This document shows, piece by piece, positions 1-6,930 of a DNA stretch of 13,559 nucleotides. Every line of letters begins with the position of its first letter. Within the stretch, counting starts at the first letter, position 1. Made by a program: the position numbers and the translations under genes. A model generated the notes under the pieces. That model was not told where the DNA came from and ran no database searches. It saw only the letters and a program-made list of their open reading frames with translations. The stretch comes from Promethearchaeota archaeon (GTDB lineage: Archaea; Asgardarchaeota; Lokiarchaeia; Sigynarchaeales; SOKP01). The stretch spans positions 1 to 13,559 of the forward strand of contig WJIN01000057.1 of NCBI GenBank assembly GCA_014730295.1, written 5' to 3'.

Positions 1-2448
1 GCAAACCACCATGAATGGTTAAGACAAAAAGGCTACGACCCGAAGACAGCAAAAATATTGGTCTCACCGGAGCGCCTACTTTCAGATTCAGATGGTAAGG
101 GGAGATTTAATAAAGGAGAGTGGGAGGAGCTTAACAAACTATTAGGTGACGCTGAGAAGAAGCCGAGTCCATACCTTCCATATGCGCAAAAATTTGTTAT
201 TACACTTAAAACCATTTTCATATCTAATGGGATAATTTCTAGGGGAACTCAGAAAGAAGTTTCCAAGATAGTTTCGGCAATTGATAGTGACAGAACAATT
301 AAATCTTTATTAGGAAATCTTAGGAATGGTATTAATTTCGACATAAGTGAGGATACATTATTAAAGTGGTATGTAGAAACTCAATTTAAAATCAAAGAGA
401 AATTTGACAATGGGGATATCACCCAAAAAGAAAAGGAAGACGCCCTTTCTGAGATAGAGGATCTATTTTCTGAGCAATTTGAGCTATACGGGCATAAAAA
501 GGATAATCCCCTATATTTCCCCGTCAAATTTACCGTTTATAGCATAATGCGAGTAATCTATAAAAAGGTTTCAAGCTTATCTTCGCCTTTATATGGGTTC
601 TCTGTTAAGAAATTTGAAAAAGAAATAACACAACCCAATTATAGAATCTATGTTAATGATCCGGAATTTAAACCAAACATTGAGACATGGGAGAAACTTA
701 TAAAACAAACGGAGCAGCGGGATGGGGAAAAGGTTGAAAACTTTTTAGAAGACATAGGAGCAATGGATCAAGAGATTTCGGATGTGATGGACACTGTTGA
801 ACCTATCGTGGAAGCCTATATAGATAAGATAGAAAAAGAGATAAAAGCGCATGATCTTTGGGAAGGGCTTCCGGAAACTCCGCGTCTAAAAGTTTTAAGA
901 GAAATTACTAATTGTCCTGAAACCGATGCGTTAAAAGTAATCGAAACCCGTTTGGATTTTTCAAGGCTGTTCTTCAACCATCCTGAATACGATCAAGAGG
1001 AGGGCAAATGGAGAAAGGAGGGACAAAACTATGCAACTAACATTTTTCTCCAAACTGATTCTTTTAGTAGCGTTTCCGCATTTCTACCATTATTAGTAAG
1101 AACGTCAAGTCTTACATTAAAAGATTTTGAGATGAACGGATTAGATGTATCCAAAGCAGAGATGAAGGCAATTAGAGAACACGTATTTGAAGTGGTCTAT
1201 CAAAACCTAAAAGATGACGATTATTTCAATTTAAACACAAGACCACTCAAATATCAAAATGGGCGGACCATAAAAGCCCTATTTTTAGCTATATCGAAAC
1301 TCCATATCGCCACAGCCTTACATGAAAATAACCCATTTTTCTCGTCATCAAAAGCCTATGATTTATTCTATTTTAGAGATACATCTTATATTCCATATTT
1401 CAAAGCAAAAACTCCTTCTAAAGAAATGATACACCTTTATTGCGCAGTTCTTAATGGGTGGATCGTGGAGGAGCTAACAATGGACTCGATAATTTCGGGA
1501 AAATATATGAAGGGTAATATTCCTTTTTATCTTGATGCGCTGGCTGCTCTTGAGAACTTAGAAATGCAAATGGATCTGTCTCGACGAGCTTTCCATGGAA
1601 TGCGGCGCACCCAAATTACCAATAACGGTTATTTATCCTTATGGTACAAGGATAAATATAAAGCGTGGACTAAGATGGTGCTTGGACGGGAGACGCTGTT
1701 CACGGATGTGCTGAGTTTTGAATCGCTTGACGATAGCTTGTTCAATGGAAAGTTTGCGGGAGGGCTATTCCAAACGCAACATATGAATCGAGGTAACAAG
1801 CACTCATGCTCGCTGTACCACCTATTACTTACAAATAATGATTACCACAAGACGCTGGATGTTTCCATGTCCCCAAGAGACCAGCGAATCCTTAAGGCGG
1901 GTGTTGCGACCCTGGTGAAGATGGGGCTAAACGGCGAGGGTTCCGGTCCGAACGGTGAAATTACCCAAGCAGATATTGAATATGTATTTAGCGACTCCCA
2001 AGGATACCCCATCTTATTCGGAGTAAAATCAAGGAAGACAGGCAAGGATGAGTCGGGGATCCCGATCCTCACAACGTACGATGAGGACGGCAACGTTATC
2101 CACGGGCTTTGGGATTATCACTTCAGCGATGTCCCATTCAATAAAAAACTTAATGATTTTAATAAAAAAATAGAGAACTATCGCCTCGCTTTAGAGATGT
2201 TTAAAGGGACTTCAAACTCGGGCAAGAAAGCCTTTTTAAAATTTTTAGAAGATGCTGAATATGAGAATCTCAGAGACAATTTTTACGATAATGCCGAAGA
2301 ATTTGCGAACGAACTTAATGCGTGGGCACACATCAATCCGAAGATAGTCAAGCTAGCCCCGCTTAGAAGGATAACCAGATATTATAACAACGATGTGAAA
2401 ATCCTTTTCAAGATCGAGCAGTTTATAACGTTGGATAAATTCTTGTAA
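1..2448 (+). CDS. Large protein of unknown function, 5' end cut by window edge
   Basis: The frame is open from base 1 with no stop, so the gene begins outside the window; the first in-window start codon (TTG at 58) is probably internal. The visible part is 815 residues, mostly soluble, with no clear membrane segment or P-loop. I do not recognise the family. Residues 29-40, counted from base 1 (bases 85-120), fit a 12-residue EF-hand calcium loop with D1, D3, G6, F8 and E12, followed by a helix; lysine at position 5 is unusual. Around residues 640-655 a second, poorer loop (N-G-E-I-T-Q-A-D) has glycine at the ligand positions. Residues roughly 500-710 are rich in Gly, His, Arg and Trp and look like the most conserved, possibly catalytic core; they coincide with a GC-richer stretch at 1681-2100. 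The protein ends in a charged helical tail. The next gene starts 90 bases downstream behind its own TATA-like box. That this is a real gene is certain; its function is open. Confidence 0.85.
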   Translation, partial: ANHHEWLRQKGYDPKTAKILVSPERLLSDSDGKGRFNKGEWEELNKLLGDAEKKPSPYLPYAQKFVITLKTIFISNGIISRGTQKEVSKIVSAIDSDRTIKSLLGNLRNGINFDISEDTLLKWYVETQFKIKEKFDNGDITQKEKEDALSEIEDLFSEQFELYGHKKDNPLYFPVKFTVYSIMRVIYKKVSSLSSPLYGFSVKKFEKEITQPNYRIYVNDPEFKPNIETWEKLIKQTEQRDGEKVENFLEDIGAMDQEISDVMDTVEPIVEAYIDKIEKEIKAHDLWEGLPETPRLKVLREITNCPETDALKVIETRLDFSRLFFNHPEYDQEEGKWRKEGQNYATNIFLQTDSFSSVSAFLPLLVRTSSLTLKDFEMNGLDVSKAEMKAIREHVFEVVYQNLKDDDYFNLNTRPLKYQNGRTIKALFLAISKLHIATALHENNPFFSSSKAYDLFYFRDTSYIPYFKAKTPSKEMIHLYCAVLNGWIVEELTMDSIISGKYMKGNIPFYLDALAALENLEMQMDLSRRAFHGMRRTQITNNGYLSLWYKDKYKAWTKMVLGRETLFTDVLSFESLDDSLFNGKFAGGLFQTQHMNRGNKHSCSLYHLLLTNNDYHKTLDVSMSPRDQRILKAGVATLVKMGLNGEGSGPNGEITQADIEYVFSDSQGYPILFGVKSRKTGKDESGIPILTTYDEDGNVIHGLWDYHFSDVPFNKKLNDFNKKIENYRLALEMFKGTSNSGKKAFLKFLEDAEYENLRDNFYDNAEEFANELNAWAHINPKIVKLAPLRRITRYYNNDVKILFKIEQFITLDKFL

Positions 2449-2502
2449 GCGTGGAACAAGACAAATATCATGTAAATAATAATAAATACTCTCTCTCATT
2501 TA

Positions 2503-2511
2503 TTTTATATG
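2503..2511 (+). promoter_or_regulatory. TATA-like box before the small zinc-ribbon gene
   Basis: The sequence TTTTATATG is centred about 32 bases before the ATG at 2539. With the usual archaeal spacing of about 25 bases this would start transcription near 2533 and leave a leader of only a few bases. There is no Shine-Dalgarno site before the ATG, which fits a near-leaderless mRNA. The purine-rich BRE that often precedes the TATA box is not evident. Confidence 0.3.
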
Positions 2512-2538
2512 CGAAAAAATAAATAAACAACTTGTAGA

Positions 2539-2895
2539 ATGGGTATGAAAAAAAAACGAGTAATTAAGCTAAAGGACCCCAGACTGCGAAAGATCAGGAA
2601 AAATTTCAGGGATTTATTACTCCAAATGTTTTCCGAAAAATGGGGGGAAAATAACGATAAACAAAAAGAAATAAGGAATAATCCCGACCTCACATATTAT
2701 GAAAAAAGTAACAGAGTAAGAGCGCTTGAAAGAAAGCTGCAAGACCTCAAATTAGCCAAATATAAGGCGCCCCTTTCATGCTCCACTTGTAAACGCATCG
2801 CCATCGACCTCGTGTACAATCCCGTATTTGAAACATGGTACTGCGAGGAGTGCTATCAATTTAATAGCCAAGGGCACTCAAACTGGTATCCATAA
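2539..2895 (+). CDS. Small basic protein with C-terminal zinc ribbon
   Basis: This 118-residue protein has a strongly basic N-terminus (about residues 4-21), a charged helical middle, and a C-terminal zinc ribbon formed by C81-x2-C84 and C102-x2-C105. The cysteine pairs are 17 residues apart and the second is flanked by aromatic residues (W100, Y101, Y106). There is no signal peptide or membrane segment. The fold suggests a nucleic-acid or protein binding role in the cytoplasm, but nothing visible gives a specific function. The ATG at 2539 is used; an in-frame ATG at 2545 would shorten it by two residues. It lies 90 bases downstream of the large unknown gene in the same direction, so a shared transcript is possible, although a TATA-like box sits in the gap. 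Short proteins with one terminal four-cysteine ribbon are, as far as I recall, frequent in Asgard genomes; that is memory, not a search. Confidence 0.8.
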   Translation: MGMKKKRVIKLKDPRLRKIRKNFRDLLLQMFSEKWGENNDKQKEIRNNPDLTYYEKSNRVRALERKLQDLKLAKYKAPLSCSTCKRIAIDLVYNPVFETWYCEECYQFNSQGHSNWYP

Positions 2896-3195
2896 CTTTT
2901 CTAAAACATCATTGTGGAGTTGGGCTTTATCATTCAGATAAGGATTGATTTCATCATCATATTCCCAGTCTTTGTTCTAGAGATTTTTGCGTTAACGATA
3001 TCTTTTCCTCCAAAATCCGTTATGAGTACAATTTACGAAGTTCAAGTTATCTTCCAAGTGAATCAAATAAATATATATTTGCTTCTTTTTCTTTCAATTT
3101 CGTTAATAAGAAGGTCTCCTTTCCATGTGTACACTAAAAGTTAAATAGAATGAGTATTATTTCTAAGATAGATTAGGTATTTAGAATAGATTCAG
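2896..3195. other. 300-base intergenic stretch, no convincing gene
   Basis: An open frame with a GTG at 2914 runs to 3144, but its product is a hydrophobic, Ile/Phe-rich 76-residue string with no family features and no start signals, so I do not call it. No tRNA-like or long hairpin structure is seen. The right end carries the likely promoter of the histidine kinase gene. Confidence 0.6.
3134..3148 (+). promoter_or_regulatory. Putative BRE plus TATA box of the histidine kinase gene
   Basis: CTAAAAG followed by TTAAATAG resembles an archaeal BRE/TATA pair. With 25-base spacing transcription would start near 3170, leaving a leader of about 25 bases before the ATG at 3196. This rests on pattern matching only. 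Confidence 0.3.
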
Positions 3196-5034
3196 ATGAT
3201 GGATAGTACAATTTGTGATTTAGGGGATTTAATGGATTATTTTCCAAATCCGGCGTATTTATGGAAGAGAAATGGGTCTAAACTTATATTTGTTTATGCT
3301 AATAATATCGCAAAGCAGATACCAGGCGCGAACGTACGGCAAATGATGGGCCTTACTGCTGCCGAGGCTTATAAGAATCAACCAGAAATCTACGAAGATT
3401 TATGGTTCTGCCTCAATAATAAAAAGAGCTTCATGAAACGAATCGATTATAAATATGTGACTAAGGAGTGGACACGAAATTTAATTGCTCTATTTAGTTA
3501 TATTCCCAAAGATTATGTGCTCATAATTACGGTGGATGAGACCCAAGAGCGGATCCATACACGGCAACTAAAAGATACTAAGAGGAAATACCAATTTATA
3601 ATCGAACATATGAACGATCTCGTGGCGATTATAAACACCGATTTAATAATTGAATATATGAACGAGCAAGCTCATCTTAAGGAGTTAGGCTATAATAAAA
3701 CGGAACTTATCGGAGAATCCCTCGCACCAGGATTTATTCATCCCGAGGATTTTTGGAAAGTAGAATATATCTTAGAGAATATCTGTTCGCAAGAAGAGAT
3801 TACCAAGGAGATACGATTGAGGCATAAAAATGGTACTTATCTATGGTTTGGAGTAAAAAGCAAACTTATCCGGGATTTGAGTAGCGAAACTGAGAATAAA
3901 CTGATGGTGATATCCCGCAACATTTCCCAAGAAAAAAAATTCATTAAAGAACTGGAAGAGTCTGAATCTAAATGGCGATTTTTCCTCAAAAATGCTCCCG
4001 ATGTGATATTTACGCTAGATCGGTCCGGGATAATCAAATATATTAACCACCCTCCTACTGGATTAACACCCGAGCAAGTCATCAATACGACCGTGTATGA
4101 ATATGTGGAGCCCGATCATCGCGACATCGTTAAAGAAGCTATCAAATATGTATTCGAGACGGGCAACTCGACAACTTACGAGATCCGTGCGAGAGGTCCC
4201 GAAAATTCTGTTTCTTGGTATTCCACGCGAGTAGGACCACTGACAAAAAGAGAGGAGATCGAATTGGTCATCCTCATCACCCGCGATATTACCGAGAAAA
4301 AGCAATACGAAAAAAAATTAAAAGAATTGAGCTCGTTCAAGTCGCAACTGATGCGAAGATGTTCCCATGAGTTAAAAACCCCTTTGATTTCAATTATGGG
4401 ATATACAGAATTATTTTATAACGACCACCACGAAGAGCTCACTCCCCAGATGAGATTCAAAATCGAGGAAATCGAAAAGGGATGCAAACGCCTTAACGTG
4501 ATAATTAAAAAGATCTTAGACTCGTTAAAATATAGCTCTGGATTATCCGAGATAAAGCCCCGGAAAGAAGACTTGACGTTCCTCATCAACTTTATCATAG
4601 ATGAGTTATATCCGATGTTTACAACAAGAAATCTCACGGTTGTAAAAGACCTTCCCAATGAGGTATGGGTGAGCATTGAAAAAGAAAAGATTTTTCAAGT
4701 TGTTGAAAATTTATTGATAAACGCAATCAAATATACTCCGCCCCCGGGCACGATTTCGATTAAAGTGTATGATTATGATGATAAAACTATTTGTGTAGAA
4801 ATAGAAGACACTGGGATTGGATTTACTGAAACGGAGAGAACCAAAATATTTAAAAAATTCGGAAAAATTGAGCGATTCGGAAAAGGTTTTGATGTAGGGA
4901 TTGATGGAAGTGGACTGGGTCTATACATTTCTAAAAAAATAATTGAATTACATGATGGAAAGATTTGGGTGGAATCGGAGGGAAGGAATCGAGGCTCCAC
5001 CTTTTATTTTACCTTGCCAAAGACCGACAACTAA
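3196..5034 (+). CDS. Soluble PAS-domain sensor histidine kinase
   Basis: This 612-residue protein contains a full histidine kinase core. The H-box is HELKTP with phospho-accepting H391; N-box asparagines are N505 and N509; the G1 box is DTGIGF (D538, G540, G542); an F-box-like IFKKF follows; the G2 box is GSGLGL (about 571-576). Upstream lie three PAS-like domains at about residues 10-115, 132-247 and 260-370, the last two ending in the typical N-I-S-Q-E and D-I-T-E-K junctions. It should sense a small ligand or redox state and autophosphorylate on H391, then pass the phosphate to a response regulator. No membrane segment is seen, so it is probably cytoplasmic. There is no attached receiver domain and no response regulator gene in the window, so its partner is unknown. 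ATG 3196 is followed directly by a second ATG at 3199. The third PAS region is noticeably richer in GC than neighbouring genes. Confidence 0.95.
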   Translation: MMDSTICDLGDLMDYFPNPAYLWKRNGSKLIFVYANNIAKQIPGANVRQMMGLTAAEAYKNQPEIYEDLWFCLNNKKSFMKRIDYKYVTKEWTRNLIALFSYIPKDYVLIITVDETQERIHTRQLKDTKRKYQFIIEHMNDLVAIINTDLIIEYMNEQAHLKELGYNKTELIGESLAPGFIHPEDFWKVEYILENICSQEEITKEIRLRHKNGTYLWFGVKSKLIRDLSSETENKLMVISRNISQEKKFIKELEESESKWRFFLKNAPDVIFTLDRSGIIKYINHPPTGLTPEQVINTTVYEYVEPDHRDIVKEAIKYVFETGNSTTYEIRARGPENSVSWYSTRVGPLTKREEIELVILITRDITEKKQYEKKLKELSSFKSQLMRRCSHELKTPLISIMGYTELFYNDHHEELTPQMRFKIEEIEKGCKRLNVIIKKILDSLKYSSGLSEIKPRKEDLTFLINFIIDELYPMFTTRNLTVVKDLPNEVWVSIEKEKIFQVVENLLINAIKYTPPPGTISIKVYDYDDKTICVEIEDTGIGFTETERTKIFKKFGKIERFGKGFDVGIDGSGLGLYISKKIIELHDGKIWVESEGRNRGSTFYFTLPKTDN

Positions 5035-5139
5035 AATCTGCTATATAGGTGTATTATAGAGACAATATAATCTAATTCGAGTAGATCCCTTCTTATCCTA
5101 CAGAATTAAGTGTTTCGATATTCCATCATATAAGCAGAA

Positions 5140-5727
5140 CTAGAGTTTATTGGTCCAATAGGTTGCCTTATTTTTTAATTCTTCCTTGATCTCATCGGAA
5201 ATCTCGTTCTCAGTTTTTAAAGTCTTTATCAATTGCGAGATTTCATATAAGATCTTATGGCCGCCCGTATATTCGAAGATAATATCTTTTATATTATCGA
5301 GCTCTGCGATAAGGGGTTCGGGATTTTCTTGGTCTTCGATTCTCTCTTTTAAGGTGGTTATTTTATTAATAATTAACTCCTTCTTATCGGTTGCGGATTG
5401 ATCCCGTTCAATTTCTTCTTCGTTATCTTTTGCTCGTGAAGTCGCTTTTTTCAGCACCAGTGATTTGAGCAGGTCTATTTCGGTTTCTAAAGTATCTTGC
5501 TTTTCGATAATTTTGTTAAGTTTTGGGATGAGTGCTTTGATGTCAATGGTTGCCTTGTTGAGATCATTGACTTTATCGGTTAATACTTTAATATTAAAAT
5601 TGGTTTTCCCTAATTTAGTAATCAAATCCATTCCAAACTTCTCAAGAATGGAAGAGAACTCATTAATTCGCTCAGAAATATCTTGAGTGCTATACTCATC
5701 CTTCATATTATCATCATTTTCCGTCAA
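5140..5727 (-). CDS. Small coiled-coil protein of unknown function
   Basis: This 195-residue protein is almost wholly helical and charged, rich in Lys, Glu, Asp, Ile and Leu. Heptad-like hydrophobic spacing runs through about residues 17-105 and again about 115-190, with a short break near residues 150-157 (E-Y-T-G-G-H). It has no cysteine pairs, nucleotide-binding motif or membrane segment. Such proteins usually act as oligomeric scaffolds or partners, but no function can be assigned. The chosen start is TTG at 5727: a stop lies two codons upstream and a GGTGA site sits seven bases before it. ATG at 5706 would remove seven residues and is the main alternative. The gene converges with the histidine kinase (105-base gap) and diverges from the longin-GTPase gene (210-base gap), so it may share regulation with the GTPase but is not in an operon. 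Confidence 0.75.
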   Translation of the reverse strand: MTENDDNMKDEYSTQDISERINEFSSILEKFGMDLITKLGKTNFNIKVLTDKVNDLNKATIDIKALIPKLNKIIEKQDTLETEIDLLKSLVLKKATSRAKDNEEEIERDQSATDKKELIINKITTLKERIEDQENPEPLIAELDNIKDIIFEYTGGHKILYEISQLIKTLKTENEISDEIKEELKNKATYWTNKL

Positions 5728-5937
5728 TAATCACTCACCGCACTCATATTCACTTTTCCTTCTTTCATTACGTGATAGGAACATCTAAAAAACTTAATTT
5801 ATTTGGTTTTAATAAATTAATTATATTAGGTTAATTTAAATTCAAGTGTTCGATTATAGATTCAAGAAGAAGAGCTTATCCGATCGATGAATTATCCGAG
5901 AAAAATCCCAATTAAGTGATAAACCATCATAAATTAT
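5728..5937. other. Divergent intergenic region with promoters for both neighbours
   Basis: These 210 bases separate the minus-strand coiled-coil gene from the plus-strand longin-GTPase. The AT-rich block at about 5795-5845 holds several TATA-like strings on both strands and probably carries both promoters; I cannot assign single boxes with confidence. A GTTCGA string near 5848 is not part of a tRNA. Confidence 0.4.
5735..5739 (-). promoter_or_regulatory. Shine-Dalgarno site deciding the TTG start
   Basis: On the minus strand GGTGA lies seven bases before the TTG at 5727 and matches the archaeal anti-Shine-Dalgarno core. It favours the TTG over the downstream ATG at 5706. It is the clearest Shine-Dalgarno-like site I see in the window. 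Confidence 0.4.
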
Positions 5938-6822
5938 GTGAATGTTCTCAGTAAGGACGGGAAGTCCTTAGTATTTAGAAATTATAGTGATTCTGAGATA
6001 GATCGAGATCTATTAGCTGGCTTTTTAAGTGCCTTTTCTGGTTTTATTAAAGAAATAAGCCAATCCGACATAAAGAGCACGGCAACGGAAGATTTCAAAT
6101 ATTACTACACGATTATTAACAATATTATTATTGTCGTATGTACGGATTTAGAAGAAGAGGATGCGGTAATTAACACGAAGATAAGCTCAATTAGAGCTAG
6201 GTTTGTAGAGAAATACGGAGAAATGATCGAAGACGGGAGCTGGGCGGGAAATCGATCACTTTTTCTAGATTTTGAGAAAGATGTAGATAATATTATTTTG
6301 GGGTCAATTAAAGTGAGTATTATTGGATTTGGCGGAGTTGGAAAGACTACTCTGCTCCATCTCATCTGCGGGAAGGAAATAGATCTTGAATATGTTCCAA
6401 CCGTCAATGCGGATATCAGTTCCTATGATGGAAAAGGGATAAAGACTAACAGAAACGTTATATTTTGGGATTTCGCGGGGCAATCACAATTTAGAAGTCT
6501 GTGGAAAAACCTCTTAGAGGGTACTGACATTACACTTTTAGTCACAGACTCAACCTTTGAAAACGTCAACTCGACAAAAAACATAATCCAAGAGCTTCTC
6601 GATAAGTATTATAAAGATACGTTTGTGATTGGAATAGCAAATAAGCAAGATTTAGCAAATCGTTTGACTCCTGAATTTTGTGAAAAAATTTTATCCGAAG
6701 GTGGAAGGCAAATTACCACCCATGGAATGATAGCCATCAATGAAAACTATAGGGAAAAGATCCATGCCATTCTCAATGATGCGATTGACCAAATTGAGAA
6801 AAAGAAATTTGACGATTCCTAA
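5938..6822 (+). CDS. Longin-like domain fused to an Arf-like small GTPase
   Basis: This 294-residue protein has two parts. Residues 1-115 show the strand-strand-helix-strand-strand-helix-helix order of a longin/roadblock-like (profilin-like) fold, with the amphipathic helix at about 23-43 and no membrane segment. Residues 122-290 form a Ras-superfamily G domain: P-loop GFGGVGKT (G130-T137, with K136), switch I T155, G3 motif WDFAGQ (D178, G181, Q182) and G4 NKQD (235-238). The G5 motif is weak (A-I-N near 266). The W-D-x-A-G-Q form resembles Arf/SR-beta-type GTPases, and the usual catalytic Gln is present, so GTP hydrolysis is likely. Longin domains in eukaryotes work in vesicle trafficking and GTPase regulation; here the domain may control its own GTPase in cis. 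The GTG at 5938 is the only standard start after the TAA at 5920, and no Shine-Dalgarno site is seen. The phosphohexomutase follows after 108 bases, probably from its own promoter. Confidence 0.9.
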   Translation: MNVLSKDGKSLVFRNYSDSEIDRDLLAGFLSAFSGFIKEISQSDIKSTATEDFKYYYTIINNIIIVVCTDLEEEDAVINTKISSIRARFVEKYGEMIEDGSWAGNRSLFLDFEKDVDNIILGSIKVSIIGFGGVGKTTLLHLICGKEIDLEYVPTVNADISSYDGKGIKTNRNVIFWDFAGQSQFRSLWKNLLEGTDITLLVTDSTFENVNSTKNIIQELLDKYYKDTFVIGIANKQDLANRLTPEFCEKILSEGGRQITTHGMIAINENYREKIHAILNDAIDQIEKKKFDDS

Positions 6823-6863
6823 ATTCAAATTCACTTACAAACCTATTTTTCTCATAAAAGATT

Positions 6864-6875
6864 ATTAAAAATATT
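6864..6875 (+). promoter_or_regulatory. TATA-like box of the phosphohexomutase gene
   Basis: TTAAAAATATT lies in the gap after the GTPase gene. Transcription would start near 6898, about 33 bases before the first start codon. It suggests the two genes can be transcribed separately. Confidence 0.25.
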
Positions 6876-6930
6876 ACACAAGAAAGGTTTTATTTCTCAT
6901 TTAACTATTTGTAATATTCCAACACATTCA

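Noticed and set aside
1588..1635. H-G-M-R-R-T in the unknown protein resembling the HxxR box of tyrosine recombinases
   Set aside because: The following residues lack the G-H and catalytic Tyr pattern at the expected spacing, and no upstream Arg/Lys box could be identified, so an integrase call is not supported.
2914..3144. Open frame of 76 codons beginning with GTG after the zinc-ribbon gene
   Set aside because: The product is a low-complexity hydrophobic string without family motifs or start signals, in an AT-rich gap that also carries the next promoter; likely chance.
5838..5880. GTTCGATTA resembling a tRNA T-loop
   Set aside because: No matching acceptor, D or anticodon stems are found around it.
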